This document shows positions 35,336 to 43,050 of a DNA stretch of 64,000 bases, piece after piece. The translations under genes and the position numbers were made by a program. Where the stretch lies: positions 1-64,000 of the forward strand of contig RDOB01000002.1 of NCBI GenBank assembly GCA_011364965.1, in the 5' to 3' direction. How positions within the stretch are numbered: the stretch's first letter is position 1; each line of letters begins with the position of its first letter. Under the pieces are notes generated by a model. It searched no databases. It was not told where the DNA came from and saw only the letters and a program-made list of their open reading frames with translations. The stretch comes from Candidatus Heimdallarchaeota archaeon (lineage in GTDB: Archaea > Asgardarchaeota > Heimdallarchaeia > Hodarchaeales > Hodarchaeaceae).

Positions 35336-38197
35336 ATGTCTCGTTTCAACACTAAAACTTTGAGTCAGATTATCAAAACATACAGTAACACTAGAGATTT
35401 CTTAGTAAACAAAGAATCAAATATTTCTGATATAAAGATGAAAGTGCAATGTATTGACTTTTTTATGTCAGTAATTTTTTTGATTTGGAGTATGGAAAAA
35501 AACGGAGTTATAAAGAAATTATTTCTTATGTCACAATTAGAAGAATATGATCCAAATCAAAATTTAATGTCTTTTTCCTGTTTTCTTATAGATTCTATTG
35601 AGAAGCTCTTTTTAATAGCAGATTCATCTAATTATTTTACCAAAGAGGAATTTAATATTCTTAAACAAGCAGATCTTCCATTAAGTTGTTTTTATATATC
35701 CAAATCAAAGAAAACAGATGGGATTTTGTCTCAAAATATAGAAATTAATAATATTGAGGCTCTTCCTTTATTTAACCTTTTGGAGTATTTAGATTCATCA
35801 TTTGGAGCGGTCAATGAATATATTTTGGGAAAAATATTCGAATTCTTGTTATCTAAACAAGATCTGAGGAAAAAATTTGGTATCTACTATACGCCTAAGC
35901 AATTTACGGATTATATGTCAAAATTAACGATTGAAAACTATTTTATAGACCAATTAAATATCAAATTTGATATTAAATTAATAAATTTATCTAATTTCTA
36001 TGAGAAATTAGATCTAGATGTGGCAAATTGGGCAATTCATATATTGAAGACATTAAAAATCTTAGATCTGGCGTTAGGAACTGGTCAGTTCCTCATAAGT
36101 GCTATATACCAGCTTTTAGAGATCCATGAGCACGTCAGGAACTTTTACAGAGACAAAGGCTTAATTGAGGTTTTAATACAAGAACTCGAGCTTCAAAATG
36201 ATACCTTCGTTCTTGAAAATTTCCGAAATATCGAAGATGATAACTTTTTTAAGTGTTTAGTGATTAATAAGCTAATAATCCCTCGCAATTTGTATGGAGT
36301 AGACATTAATTTTATAGCTGTACAAATTGCAAAGATTAGATGCTTAATGATAATGGTAAAATTCTTTTCTTCTTCCAAAATGAGAGTTTCACTACTTGCA
36401 AAGATGAATCACAATTTAAAGCAAGGGAATGCATTATTAGGATATCTAGCTTGTCCCAATGATCGTGAAGTATCATATACTTCCTTAAATCAACTGAATT
36501 TAGATTATATAAGCCAATTTGGTATTGAAAGTATTTCGGAAAATGATTTCCCCTTATTTCACTGGTTTTACGAATTTAAGGATGTATTCATTCAAAATAG
36601 TAAATTTCAAGTGATTCTTACCAATCCTCCTTATATAGGAGAGAGTGGGAATAAAAAATTATTTCGTTTACATGCTAAGGCATTATCTGAATACTATGAA
36701 GGGAAAGCAGATCTTTGGTATTATTTCCTGCATAGAAGTATTAATTTATTGTCAGAAAATGGATATTGCACTTTTATTGCTCCTAATTACTGGATTACAG
36801 CGTCGGGAGCATCGTTATTAAGATCTAGGTTAAGTTCTGAGACAACTTTTGTTCGTTATATTAATTTTAATCAAAATTCTGTCTTTAATTCAGCACAGGG
36901 GGTTCATATTAATATTCTAACCGTTAAGAAAGGCATTAACCCTGAACAAAACTTTGAATGCACGGTTTTTAATGATGTTGTAGAAACTAAGGAATTGATT
37001 AAATCTCTCCCTGATCAACAAACATTCATACTTAAGCAGAATGAGTTACTTTTTAATGGATGGGATCCATATTTTCATTTTATCCCTAGAAAATACAGAA
37101 TTATCCTCGAATTTATTATTTCCAAATCTTATAAATTGAAGAATAAAGGATTCTACGTTAAAGAGGGTATTATTACAGGTATGAATACAATTTCGGGAAG
37201 ACAAATATCCCGCTATAATTTATCCCCCGATAAAAAGGGCATTGGAGTGTTTATATTAGATGTAAATCATCCTGAAGATGAAAAGTATATTCAATCTTTG
37301 TCAGAAATAGAAAAATCGATATTGAAACCATTTTATAAAAATTCGGATATAAAAAGATATTATTCAGCATTCAATACTTCAAGAAAGATTCAGTATCTTA
37401 ACAGAAATACCATAAACATAGTCCATTTACCTAGAGTACGTTATTTTCTTGAACAGTTTAAAGAAATCCTCAATGATTCTCTAGATAATCCCCCCTATTT
37501 AAATCGACCCCGAGATCCATTTATGTTTGTATCTCCCAAGATTATTACTCCCCAAAGAAGTAATCTTAATAGATTTGCTTATAATTCTTTAGATTGGTTT
37601 GCTGGACAGGATGTATATTATATTTTAAATGAAAAAAATGATAAAAATGAACTTAAAACTTTACTACTTATTTTAAATTCCAAACTGGCATATTACTGGT
37701 TTTATTGGATGGGAAAAAGAAAAGGGAAACAACTCGAATTATTCAGTGAACCATTGGGATATTTCCCGATTCCTGATTTGAAAGGTAATGATCTCCATAT
37801 ATTGGCTGATTATCTCTTATTTCTCAATTTACTGCATAATGAATCTGAGTCAGCTCGGATTACTAAATTATTAGCTTTTTTTAACAGGTTAGCGGAGCTG
37901 GCTGTTTTCGAGTTCTATTTTTCAGAATTATGTTATAAAAAGGGATTCAGTGAAACAAAGTATCCATTTTCATTCTATATTCAAGAAAATTTAAAAGAAT
38001 TAAATTTTGATGTTATTCTGGAAAATTTCAAAGAGAACTATGATTCAAATAGGAATTTTATTATTCTCTCAGATCAGATTGAAGTGATAGAAGAAGCTTA
38101 CTATAGTTTAAAGACTAATGAAGATATAAAATCCTCCATAAATAAAATTAATACTTTTCCAATGGTAAAAACAATTGCTAAATTTTCGAGCCTCTAA
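35336..38197 (+). CDS. Eco57I-like N6-adenine DNA methyltransferase, possible type IIG enzyme
   Basis: A 953-residue protein. Before the catalytic core sits FGIYYTPKQFTDYM. Motif I reads LDLALGTGQF (D244), the acidic AdoMet loop LYGVDINFIAVQIAKIR follows, and motif IV is ILTNPPYIGES (N430), so it should methylate adenine N6. Residues about 620-900 resemble the TaqI/Eco57I-like target-recognition region, with ending motifs such as KLAYYWFYWMGKRKG. The first 150 residues show no clear PD-(D/E)xK nuclease signature, so it may be methylation only (PglX-like) or have a diverged nuclease. It opens the modification island and its stop overlaps the sirtuin stop by 4 bases. Confidence 0.85.
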   Translation: MSRFNTKTLSQIIKTYSNTRDFLVNKESNISDIKMKVQCIDFFMSVIFLIWSMEKNGVIKKLFLMSQLEEYDPNQNLMSFSCFLIDSIEKLFLIADSSNYFTKEEFNILKQADLPLSCFYISKSKKTDGILSQNIEINNIEALPLFNLLEYLDSSFGAVNEYILGKIFEFLLSKQDLRKKFGIYYTPKQFTDYMSKLTIENYFIDQLNIKFDIKLINLSNFYEKLDLDVANWAIHILKTLKILDLALGTGQFLISAIYQLLEIHEHVRNFYRDKGLIEVLIQELELQNDTFVLENFRNIEDDNFFKCLVINKLIIPRNLYGVDINFIAVQIAKIRCLMIMVKFFSSSKMRVSLLAKMNHNLKQGNALLGYLACPNDREVSYTSLNQLNLDYISQFGIESISENDFPLFHWFYEFKDVFIQNSKFQVILTNPPYIGESGNKKLFRLHAKALSEYYEGKADLWYYFLHRSINLLSENGYCTFIAPNYWITASGASLLRSRLSSETTFVRYINFNQNSVFNSAQGVHINILTVKKGINPEQNFECTVFNDVVETKELIKSLPDQQTFILKQNELLFNGWDPYFHFIPRKYRIILEFIISKSYKLKNKGFYVKEGIITGMNTISGRQISRYNLSPDKKGIGVFILDVNHPEDEKYIQSLSEIEKSILKPFYKNSDIKRYYSAFNTSRKIQYLNRNTINIVHLPRVRYFLEQFKEILNDSLDNPPYLNRPRDPFMFVSPKIITPQRSNLNRFAYNSLDWFAGQDVYYILNEKNDKNELKTLLLILNSKLAYYWFYWMGKRKGKQLELFSEPLGYFPIPDLKGNDLHILADYLLFLNLLHNESESARITKLLAFFNRLAELAVFEFYFSELCYKKGFSETKYPFSFYIQENLKELNFDVILENFKENYDSNRNFIILSDQIEVIEEAYYSLKTNEDIKSSINKINTFPMVKTIAKFSSL

Positions 38198-38961
38198 ACA
38201 TCTCTCTTTCCTCCTTTAAGCTGTGAAATATGATCAACTACAGATGTCAAAAATTCTCCAGCTTTCGCTTCTATACGGATATCTGCTAGCATATCTAGAT
38301 CCGTTGGGCCGGAATTAACAATAATAAAAAGTGCACCTGATCTTTGTGCAATAACAGGTATTTCTGCTGCAGGAAAAACACTCAAAGTTGACCCGATTGC
38401 AAGAATAACATCACTTCTAATTGCATGGCTTCTCGCAAGTTCCATTTCTCTTTCAGGCATGGGATCATTGAAGTTGACAACTGAAGAAATTATTCTACCT
38501 GAACAGTACGGACATTTTGGTTGATTCCCCTTTATTTTTTCAGTTCGATACCCTTTCCCATGTTCTTGATCATCCCACCCAATCTCTCCCTTTTGAAGTC
38601 GTTCATCACAATCCATACATTTCATAAGTTCAAAATTACCATGCAATTCAGCTAAAAGTTCTTGCGGGATTCCTGACTTTAAATGGAGATTATCAACATT
38701 TTGGGATATGAGATATTTTAGAATACCCATTTTGTAAAGATCCACGATTGCAAAATGAGCTGTATTTGGTTCGATTAGTTCCATAGGTTGTTTTAGAGGT
38801 TTAGGTTTCAGCCCTTTCTCACGTAATGTCCATACACCTTCTGGTCCTCTATAATCTGGCAATCCTGATTCAGTTGATATGCCAGCTCCCGTAAAGATTA
38901 CAAGATAACTAGAAGAGTTTAAAATTTTAGCAATTTTCTGGATTTCTAAATTCAAATTCAT
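38194..38961 (-). CDS. Sir2-family NAD-dependent protein deacylase (sirtuin)
   Basis: A 255-residue sirtuin. NAD-binding GAGISTESGLPDYRGPEGVWT appears near residues 26-46 (shown in parts: GAGIS, GLPDYRGP, VWT). QNVDNLHLKSG and LHGN with the catalytic His follow, then two zinc pairs CMDC and CPYC, and GSTLSVFPAAEIP. It removes acyl groups from lysines with NAD. Its stop overlaps the stop of the Eco57I-like methyltransferase by 4 bases, in convergent orientation. It could be housekeeping (Alba or metabolic enzyme deacylation) or, since Sir2 domains recur in NAD-depleting defence systems, part of the island. The full zinc site favours a standard deacylase. Confidence 0.93.
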   Translation of the reverse strand: MNLNLEIQKIAKILNSSSYLVIFTGAGISTESGLPDYRGPEGVWTLREKGLKPKPLKQPMELIEPNTAHFAIVDLYKMGILKYLISQNVDNLHLKSGIPQELLAELHGNFELMKCMDCDERLQKGEIGWDDQEHGKGYRTEKIKGNQPKCPYCSGRIISSVVNFNDPMPEREMELARSHAIRSDVILAIGSTLSVFPAAEIPVIAQRSGALFIIVNSGPTDLDMLADIRIEAKAGEFLTSVVDHISQLKGGKRDV

Positions 38962-39076
38962 ATAGGAACCGCCTATAATAAAATAAAAGTTAAATAAGAT
39001 AGGAAATGGGTTATATGAGAGAATTATTTAGGAATTTAAGGATATTCTTAATACCTTTGTTACTTAATAGAATTTT

Positions 39077-39358
39077 TTAACGCGTTATAAAACGATCCTT
39101 TATCATTGGGTTGATTATCCAATAGCACCTCCGAGCATCATATAAATCATGTATTTTTATGACAAGATCCTCAGCTTTTAATTTCTTAAGGGCATATCTT
39201 ACAGTTCGGGGAGAATAATTAGAGATATTGGCGATCTGTTTAGACGAGGAAAAGTTATTTGACTCTAATTCTTTTCTGTGAAGAATAGAGTAGATTTCAA
39301 TTGAAGAAGGAGGTAAGCTCATTAATTTCGGAACTATTGTAAGATCAATGCTTTTCAT
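39077..39358 (-). CDS. Winged-helix transcriptional regulator
   Basis: A small protein of about 93 residues. The sequence PPSSIEIYSILHRKELES, then SSSKQIANISNYSPRTVRYALKKLKAEDLVIKI, is a winged helix-turn-helix with recognition helix at SPRTVRYALKKL, followed by a wing with DLYDARRCYWI. I put the start at ATG 39358. The TATA-like TTTATAAAAA (39381-39390) would then place the transcript start at about 39361, with a very short leader. ATG 39373 would sit upstream of that start. The dyad at 39394-39412 lies directly upstream of the TATA box, so autoregulation is likely. Confidence 0.75.
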   Translation of the reverse strand: MKSIDLTIVPKLMSLPPSSIEIYSILHRKELESNNFSSSKQIANISNYSPRTVRYALKKLKAEDLVIKIHDLYDARRCYWIINPMIKDRFITR

Positions 39359-39393
39359 CCTTGGAATCCTCATTTTTCCATTTTTATAAAGTG

Positions 39394-39412
39394 ATTCTCA
39401 TTATGTGAGAAT
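39394..39412. promoter_or_regulatory. Operator-like dyad ATTCTCA-N5-TGAGAAT
   Basis: Two exact 7-bp arms separated by 5 bases (TTATG). It lies in the divergent intergenic region between two winged-helix regulators, immediately upstream of the TATA box of the minus-strand one. This spacing fits a homodimeric HTH protein contacting adjacent grooves, possibly that gene's own product. Confidence 0.5.
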
Positions 39413-39455
39413 GAATCTTATAATATATAAAAGATTATCCATAGAGACGAAAGGT

Positions 39456-39474
39456 TCGTTTCAGCCGAAAACGA
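39456..39474. promoter_or_regulatory. Inverted repeat TCGTTT-N7-AAACGA
   Basis: 6-bp arms flank a 7-base spacer (CAGCCGA), next to the TATA-like GATTTATAAG at 39473-39482 that precedes the plus-strand regulator gene at 39511. It may be a second operator in the same divergent region. Overlap with a smaller ACGAA-N3-TTCGT pair makes the exact unit uncertain. Confidence 0.35.
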
Positions 39475-39510
39475 TTTATAAGTCAAGAACGCATCTTAAT
39501 GTGAAGATAC

Positions 39511-40263
39511 ATGAAGTTAAATGATACTGATTCTACCGAACAGGAAGTTCGAGATCTTCTCGATTATGAGCCTATTTTACTAAAAATAATTGAAGATGAA
39601 GCAATTCTAGAGGTTATTGAAGATGCTAACCTTTTTCCTATTGCGACTATTCTTAGGAATGGACCTATGACTGTACAAGAGATTGTTGAGAAATATAATC
39701 AACCAAAAAATGAAGGTGAAGCCAAAAGGAAAGCAGAAAATAAAAAATATATAACTATCTTTGGGGTAACAAATAAATCTGATAAAACAATTTATCGTTA
39801 TTTGAGTACACTCGAAGAGATGGGGATAATTGTACATGGAGGACAGAGAATTTCAGAGAAAAGTGTGAATATTAAAACCTCCTCTGATAAAAAAACACGT
39901 GTAGTTACTGAGAAGCTTTACATGCGTTCTGCCCATATTTTTGAAAGAAAAAACATAGAATGGATGTCTAAAAAAGGAGAAGAATGGGCTAATCAGTTTG
40001 GAATATTTATTAGTCGGATGATTGAGGGAGAAAATACTGTTTCTGTTGACTGTATTAAGAAATTTTTTGATAAATGGGATTCAGCAAAAACAAATTCACT
40101 TAAAAAATTAGCTGTGACTGCTCCTGATAATCTTTTGCCTATATCTATTATAACAAAATGGCAAGATATCGTTGAATTTATGGATCGCGTTTATATATTT
40201 GGTACACTTATGGATCAGCCAGAGCTCTTAGATGAACTCCGAGAATGCTTTCAAAAGAAGTAA
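39511..40263 (+). CDS. Predicted winged-helix regulator
   Basis: A 250-residue protein. Residues about 35-110 form a probable winged helix, with ATILRNGPMTVQEIVEKYN and KSDKTIYRYLSTLEEMGIIV, the latter ending in a typical recognition helix and wing. The segment between them (PKNEGEAKRKAENKKYI) is a charged insertion. The C-terminal 140 residues are mostly helical and of unknown fold, possibly a sensor or dimer domain. Divergent from the other small regulator and just upstream of the DpdA-like genes, it could govern the modification island. No ligand is evident. Confidence 0.6.
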   Translation: MKLNDTDSTEQEVRDLLDYEPILLKIIEDEAILEVIEDANLFPIATILRNGPMTVQEIVEKYNQPKNEGEAKRKAENKKYITIFGVTNKSDKTIYRYLSTLEEMGIIVHGGQRISEKSVNIKTSSDKKTRVVTEKLYMRSAHIFERKNIEWMSKKGEEWANQFGIFISRMIEGENTVSVDCIKKFFDKWDSAKTNSLKKLAVTAPDNLLPISIITKWQDIVEFMDRVYIFGTLMDQPELLDELRECFQKK

Positions 40264-40484
40264 AAATATATTTTTACTAGTTCTGGTTAAGTAAATAAAA
40301 ATGCAACTCTCGATGTGAACTATGAAAAAGTACTTGGAAAATTTGGATGGGGATTTAAGCTCCGTCTAAATCTTTATTCCAACAATCTAGTATAAACTAT
40401 TCCCTAGAATGAGAAGTTCTCGTTTAGACAATGAGCTTGAGTTACCAATCTTTGATAGATCCATTAATGTAGCACCAAAGAATA

Positions 40485-41378
40485 TTAAGAATTAATAAGC
40501 TTTTGAAGTCTTTTTACATAAGTCGAATTTTCAACTTTTTCTTTAAATTCCTGAGCATTTAAAAACCACCATACGTTCCACAATGCTCTATTTTTCCATC
40601 CTAAAGTTCCCCTTAATGTCAATTGCTCATAATTCTCAATAAATGGAGGTGAGTAACATTCAAATAATCTCTGATTCAAACCCTTTCCAAATTTCTTTTT
40701 ATAGAGCGCTTCATGAATATAAACAGATCCTTCGGGTGTATAACAGGAACACATAGCTGCATTTCTCCTCCATCCAATCCAGTCAATGGAATAAAGGTGG
40801 TTAAGAAAAGCAATTTGATGATATGGGCTACCTATTCCAAATCCATGGAAAAAGCAGTCTGAGCTGCTTTTTAAGATTCCCAACCACTCTGCAATTTCAT
40901 ATACACTACCTTTCTGGTTGATTTTTAAAGCCGGGACGACTCCTCCAAGCCCAATATATTTTTCGGATTTATAGTAATTCAAATTATCCGGATAATGTAC
41001 TACAGGCAAAATATTCATAGCAAATTTTCGATTTAATAGCTCCCAATTCCTCTTAGATTTCCTCGGATTACCAATTGAATCAAGATTAACTACTATATCT
41101 TCGGAACCTAGATTAATTCTCTTGAGAAATTGAACGTATTTAGAGATAGAAATTTCAACTCCAGAATTGAAAGCCGAATAAGCACCTGAATCAACAATAA
41201 TCGAACCATCCCAAGAAAAAAATTCCTTTAAACCTGACTGGATAATTTCAGATGTCTTTTTTCTGAAATTCCAGAAAGAAAATATAATTCCGACATCCAA
41301 TTTTTTCATTTTTTCCATGATTTTGACTTCTTCTAACCAAGGATACAGTCCTGGAACAATTCCTAAGTACAACTTCAT
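40485..41378 (-). CDS. DpdA/tRNA-guanine transglycosylase-like protein 1
   Basis: A 297-residue protein with TGT-barrel landmarks in the order seen in the DNA-acting DpdA branch. IIVDSGAYSAF (Asp63, expected to anchor base exchange) comes first, then VVNLDSIGN, PVVHYP, YIGLGGVVP, FFHGFGIGSP (177-184), and YSIDWIGWRRNAA with D199 as a possible nucleophile. It lacks the PUA domain typical of archaeal tRNA TGT, and the zinc-site Cys/His set is not obvious. DpdA enzymes swap guanine for preQ0 in DNA; the methyltransferase neighbourhood fits that, but tRNA or other RNA is not excluded. Divergent from the DUF6884-like gene. Confidence 0.65.
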   Translation of the reverse strand: MKLYLGIVPGLYPWLEEVKIMEKMKKLDVGIIFSFWNFRKKTSEIIQSGLKEFFSWDGSIIVDSGAYSAFNSGVEISISKYVQFLKRINLGSEDIVVNLDSIGNPRKSKRNWELLNRKFAMNILPVVHYPDNLNYYKSEKYIGLGGVVPALKINQKGSVYEIAEWLGILKSSSDCFFHGFGIGSPYHQIAFLNHLYSIDWIGWRRNAAMCSCYTPEGSVYIHEALYKKKFGKGLNQRLFECYSPPFIENYEQLTLRGTLGWKNRALWNVWWFLNAQEFKEKVENSTYVKRLQKLINS

Positions 41379-41526
41379 TTTTATTCACAATAGTTGGTTA
41401 AAATTAATTCTAACCTAATTTCTTTGATTTGGATTTTTATTTGCAGGAAAATCCTAAGAATTCAAAAATAATTCAATATATGGTTATTTTATTCTTACTA
41501 AAAAGCTTAAAGAGGTATAATTTTCC
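41379..41526. promoter_or_regulatory. Divergent promoter region of the DpdA-like loci
   Basis: 148 bases between the minus-strand DpdA-like gene and the plus-strand DUF6884-DpdA-methyltransferase operon. It is AT-rich and contains AGGTATAATTTTCC directly before the plus-strand start. Both units are therefore driven from a shared, short region and could be co-regulated. No strong dyad is apparent. Confidence 0.35.
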
Positions 41527-41985
41527 ATGAATTCAAATAAAGTATTGATTATTCTTTCTTGTGGAAAGAAGAAGTCAGAAAAATTATCTCAAGGAAAACT
41601 AAAGGCCTCTCAAGCGTATATTGGGCCAATGTTTCAGGTAATAAACAAAGCGAAGAGAGAAAGCAGATGGTCTGAGGATTTTTTTTTGGGTATTATATCA
41701 GCAAAATATGGATTTCTGAGAGAGAATCAGGAAATCGAATTTTACGACAAAAAAATGTCAAAAAAAAGAGCTTATGAGTTGAGAGATCAAGTGATTAATT
41801 CAATTCAGACTTGGAATTCAGAGGAGCAGTTTTCATTGATATATATTCTCATGGGGAAGATATATTTGTCCAGTGTGGAAAAATTGAAAGATTTTATAGA
41901 TACCAAAGTAATTATAGAGCCAATGGAAGGTTTAGGAATAGCTCAAAGAAAATTGCTCACCTTTTTGAAAAATCAAAACAAATGA
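41527..41985 (+). CDS. DUF6884-like (YaaA-like) protein
   Basis: A 152-residue protein. It reads VLIILSCGKKKSEK, then SQAYIGPMFQ, GIISAKYGFLRENQEI, EFYDKKMSKK and YILMGKIYL. This order (SCGKKK, Y-x-G-x-x-F, SAKYG-hydrophobic, YD) is that of the DUF6884 family. The family is often encoded near nucleic-acid-modifying genes, and its activity is not known to me. It heads a plus-strand set with the second DpdA-like gene and the two-headed methyltransferase. One hypothesis is that it alters the 7-deazaguanine base, by analogy with ArcS acting on preQ0 in tRNA; this is speculation. Confidence 0.6.
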   Translation: MNSNKVLIILSCGKKKSEKLSQGKLKASQAYIGPMFQVINKAKRESRWSEDFFLGIISAKYGFLRENQEIEFYDKKMSKKRAYELRDQVINSIQTWNSEEQFSLIYILMGKIYLSSVEKLKDFIDTKVIIEPMEGLGIAQRKLLTFLKNQNK

Positions 41986-42024
41986 AGCAATTCAGCAAAA
42001 GAAATTACATTAGAGGATTTCTAG

Positions 42025-43041
42025 ATGATCTTTGCAATAGGCACCCCAGTAAATGCACATTTTCGTCCTTGGACATATGATTGGGCGCTAAAACCTGATG
42101 CTTTGATGATTTCAGCCATTGACTTCTTATCCAGCCCAAGGACGTATAAAAAGTTAAAGAGTAAGGGAATACATGATCTTTTGGCATGGGATGGCTCCAT
42201 TATTTGTGATTCAGGTGCATTTTCTGCTTTAAATCGGAAATCTGCTGTTACCATACAGTTAGAGGATTTATATGCATTATATGAGGAAATTAATAAACAA
42301 GATCCAAATATTCTTAAAATTACTTTAGATTTTCCTGACGATAGAATTATTGAAAATTATAAGAAGCTTTATCCTTTAGAAATAGAGCCTGTTGTACCTT
42401 TCAATAAAATTGAATTGATTGATTCGATATCGAGAATAACGGATGATTTAGATTGGTTATTTATTGGACGTCTTGTTCCATTAATGAGACAAGGTGGTGA
42501 TCACATTTCCAGACTCTCTCTGATATTTGATGTTTTTCGTGAGAAACTTAAAGAGAGAGCATTTACTCACAAAGTGAAACTTTGGGCTCTTGGAGTGGGT
42601 GCTCCAAGCATTCTCCCGTTTATTCGGAGTTTAGTTGAGGGATGTGATTCTTCCCGTTGGAGAGTTACGGGATCAAATATGATACTTTTACCAGCAGGTG
42701 GAGAACGAGGTGTTGGAAATCGTACAAAATGGCGGGGTACTCATCATCGAATTGATGATCAGAATGAACGACATCTGGTGATTAAAATTCTGAAAGATCT
42801 TGATACTCTCTCTGGAGGTTTTGAGAATATTGATCATTCTTTAACATATAATCAGCAACCTAAGCTGATAAAGGGAAGTTTTGAGATAAATTTGCCATCT
42901 ATTGGAGAGCTAATTACAAAAATACGCGAACACTCTGATCTTGTGACAGTTTACGAATTAGAACTCCTGTTAAGAACTTCTGGAAATTTAAGACTCATAT
43001 TTAATTATTGGTCAGCTTTAAATTTTAGTTCAACGGATTAG
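42025..43041 (+). CDS. DpdA/tRNA-guanine transglycosylase-like protein 2
   Basis: A 338-residue paralogue of protein 1 with low similarity but shared motifs. WDGSIICDSGAFSALN (Asp62) is nearly parallel to WDGSIIVDSGAYSAF. Then come ITLDFPDD, EPVVPF, WLFIGRLVPLMRQGG, KLWALGVGAP (186-194) and EGCDSSRWR with D208 as possible nucleophile. The stretch ALGVGAPSILPFIRSLVEG closely follows TGT enzymes. A C-terminal extension of about 60 residues is helical. It lies 39 bases after the DUF6884-like gene and 9 bases before the methyltransferase, so cotranscription is near certain. Base exchange in DNA is the working idea; RNA is the alternative. Confidence 0.65.
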   Translation: MIFAIGTPVNAHFRPWTYDWALKPDALMISAIDFLSSPRTYKKLKSKGIHDLLAWDGSIICDSGAFSALNRKSAVTIQLEDLYALYEEINKQDPNILKITLDFPDDRIIENYKKLYPLEIEPVVPFNKIELIDSISRITDDLDWLFIGRLVPLMRQGGDHISRLSLIFDVFREKLKERAFTHKVKLWALGVGAPSILPFIRSLVEGCDSSRWRVTGSNMILLPAGGERGVGNRTKWRGTHHRIDDQNERHLVIKILKDLDTLSGGFENIDHSLTYNQQPKLIKGSFEINLPSIGELITKIREHSDLVTVYELELLLRTSGNLRLIFNYWSALNFSSTD

Positions 43042-43050
43042 TAATGAGTA

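Noticed and set aside
38194..38961. Sirtuin as an NAD-depleting antiviral effector
   Set aside because: It has a full zinc site and standard deacylase motifs at normal length, so ordinary deacylase activity is the simpler reading. Only its position suggests otherwise.
40262..40275. AAAAATATATTTTT palindrome after the regulator gene
   Set aside because: Pure A/T symmetry is expected by chance in DNA of this composition, and it directly follows a stop codon.
42005..42254. Two minus-strand frames over the DpdA-like 2 start
   Set aside because: They overlap strongly supported plus-strand coding sequence and show no ribosome site.
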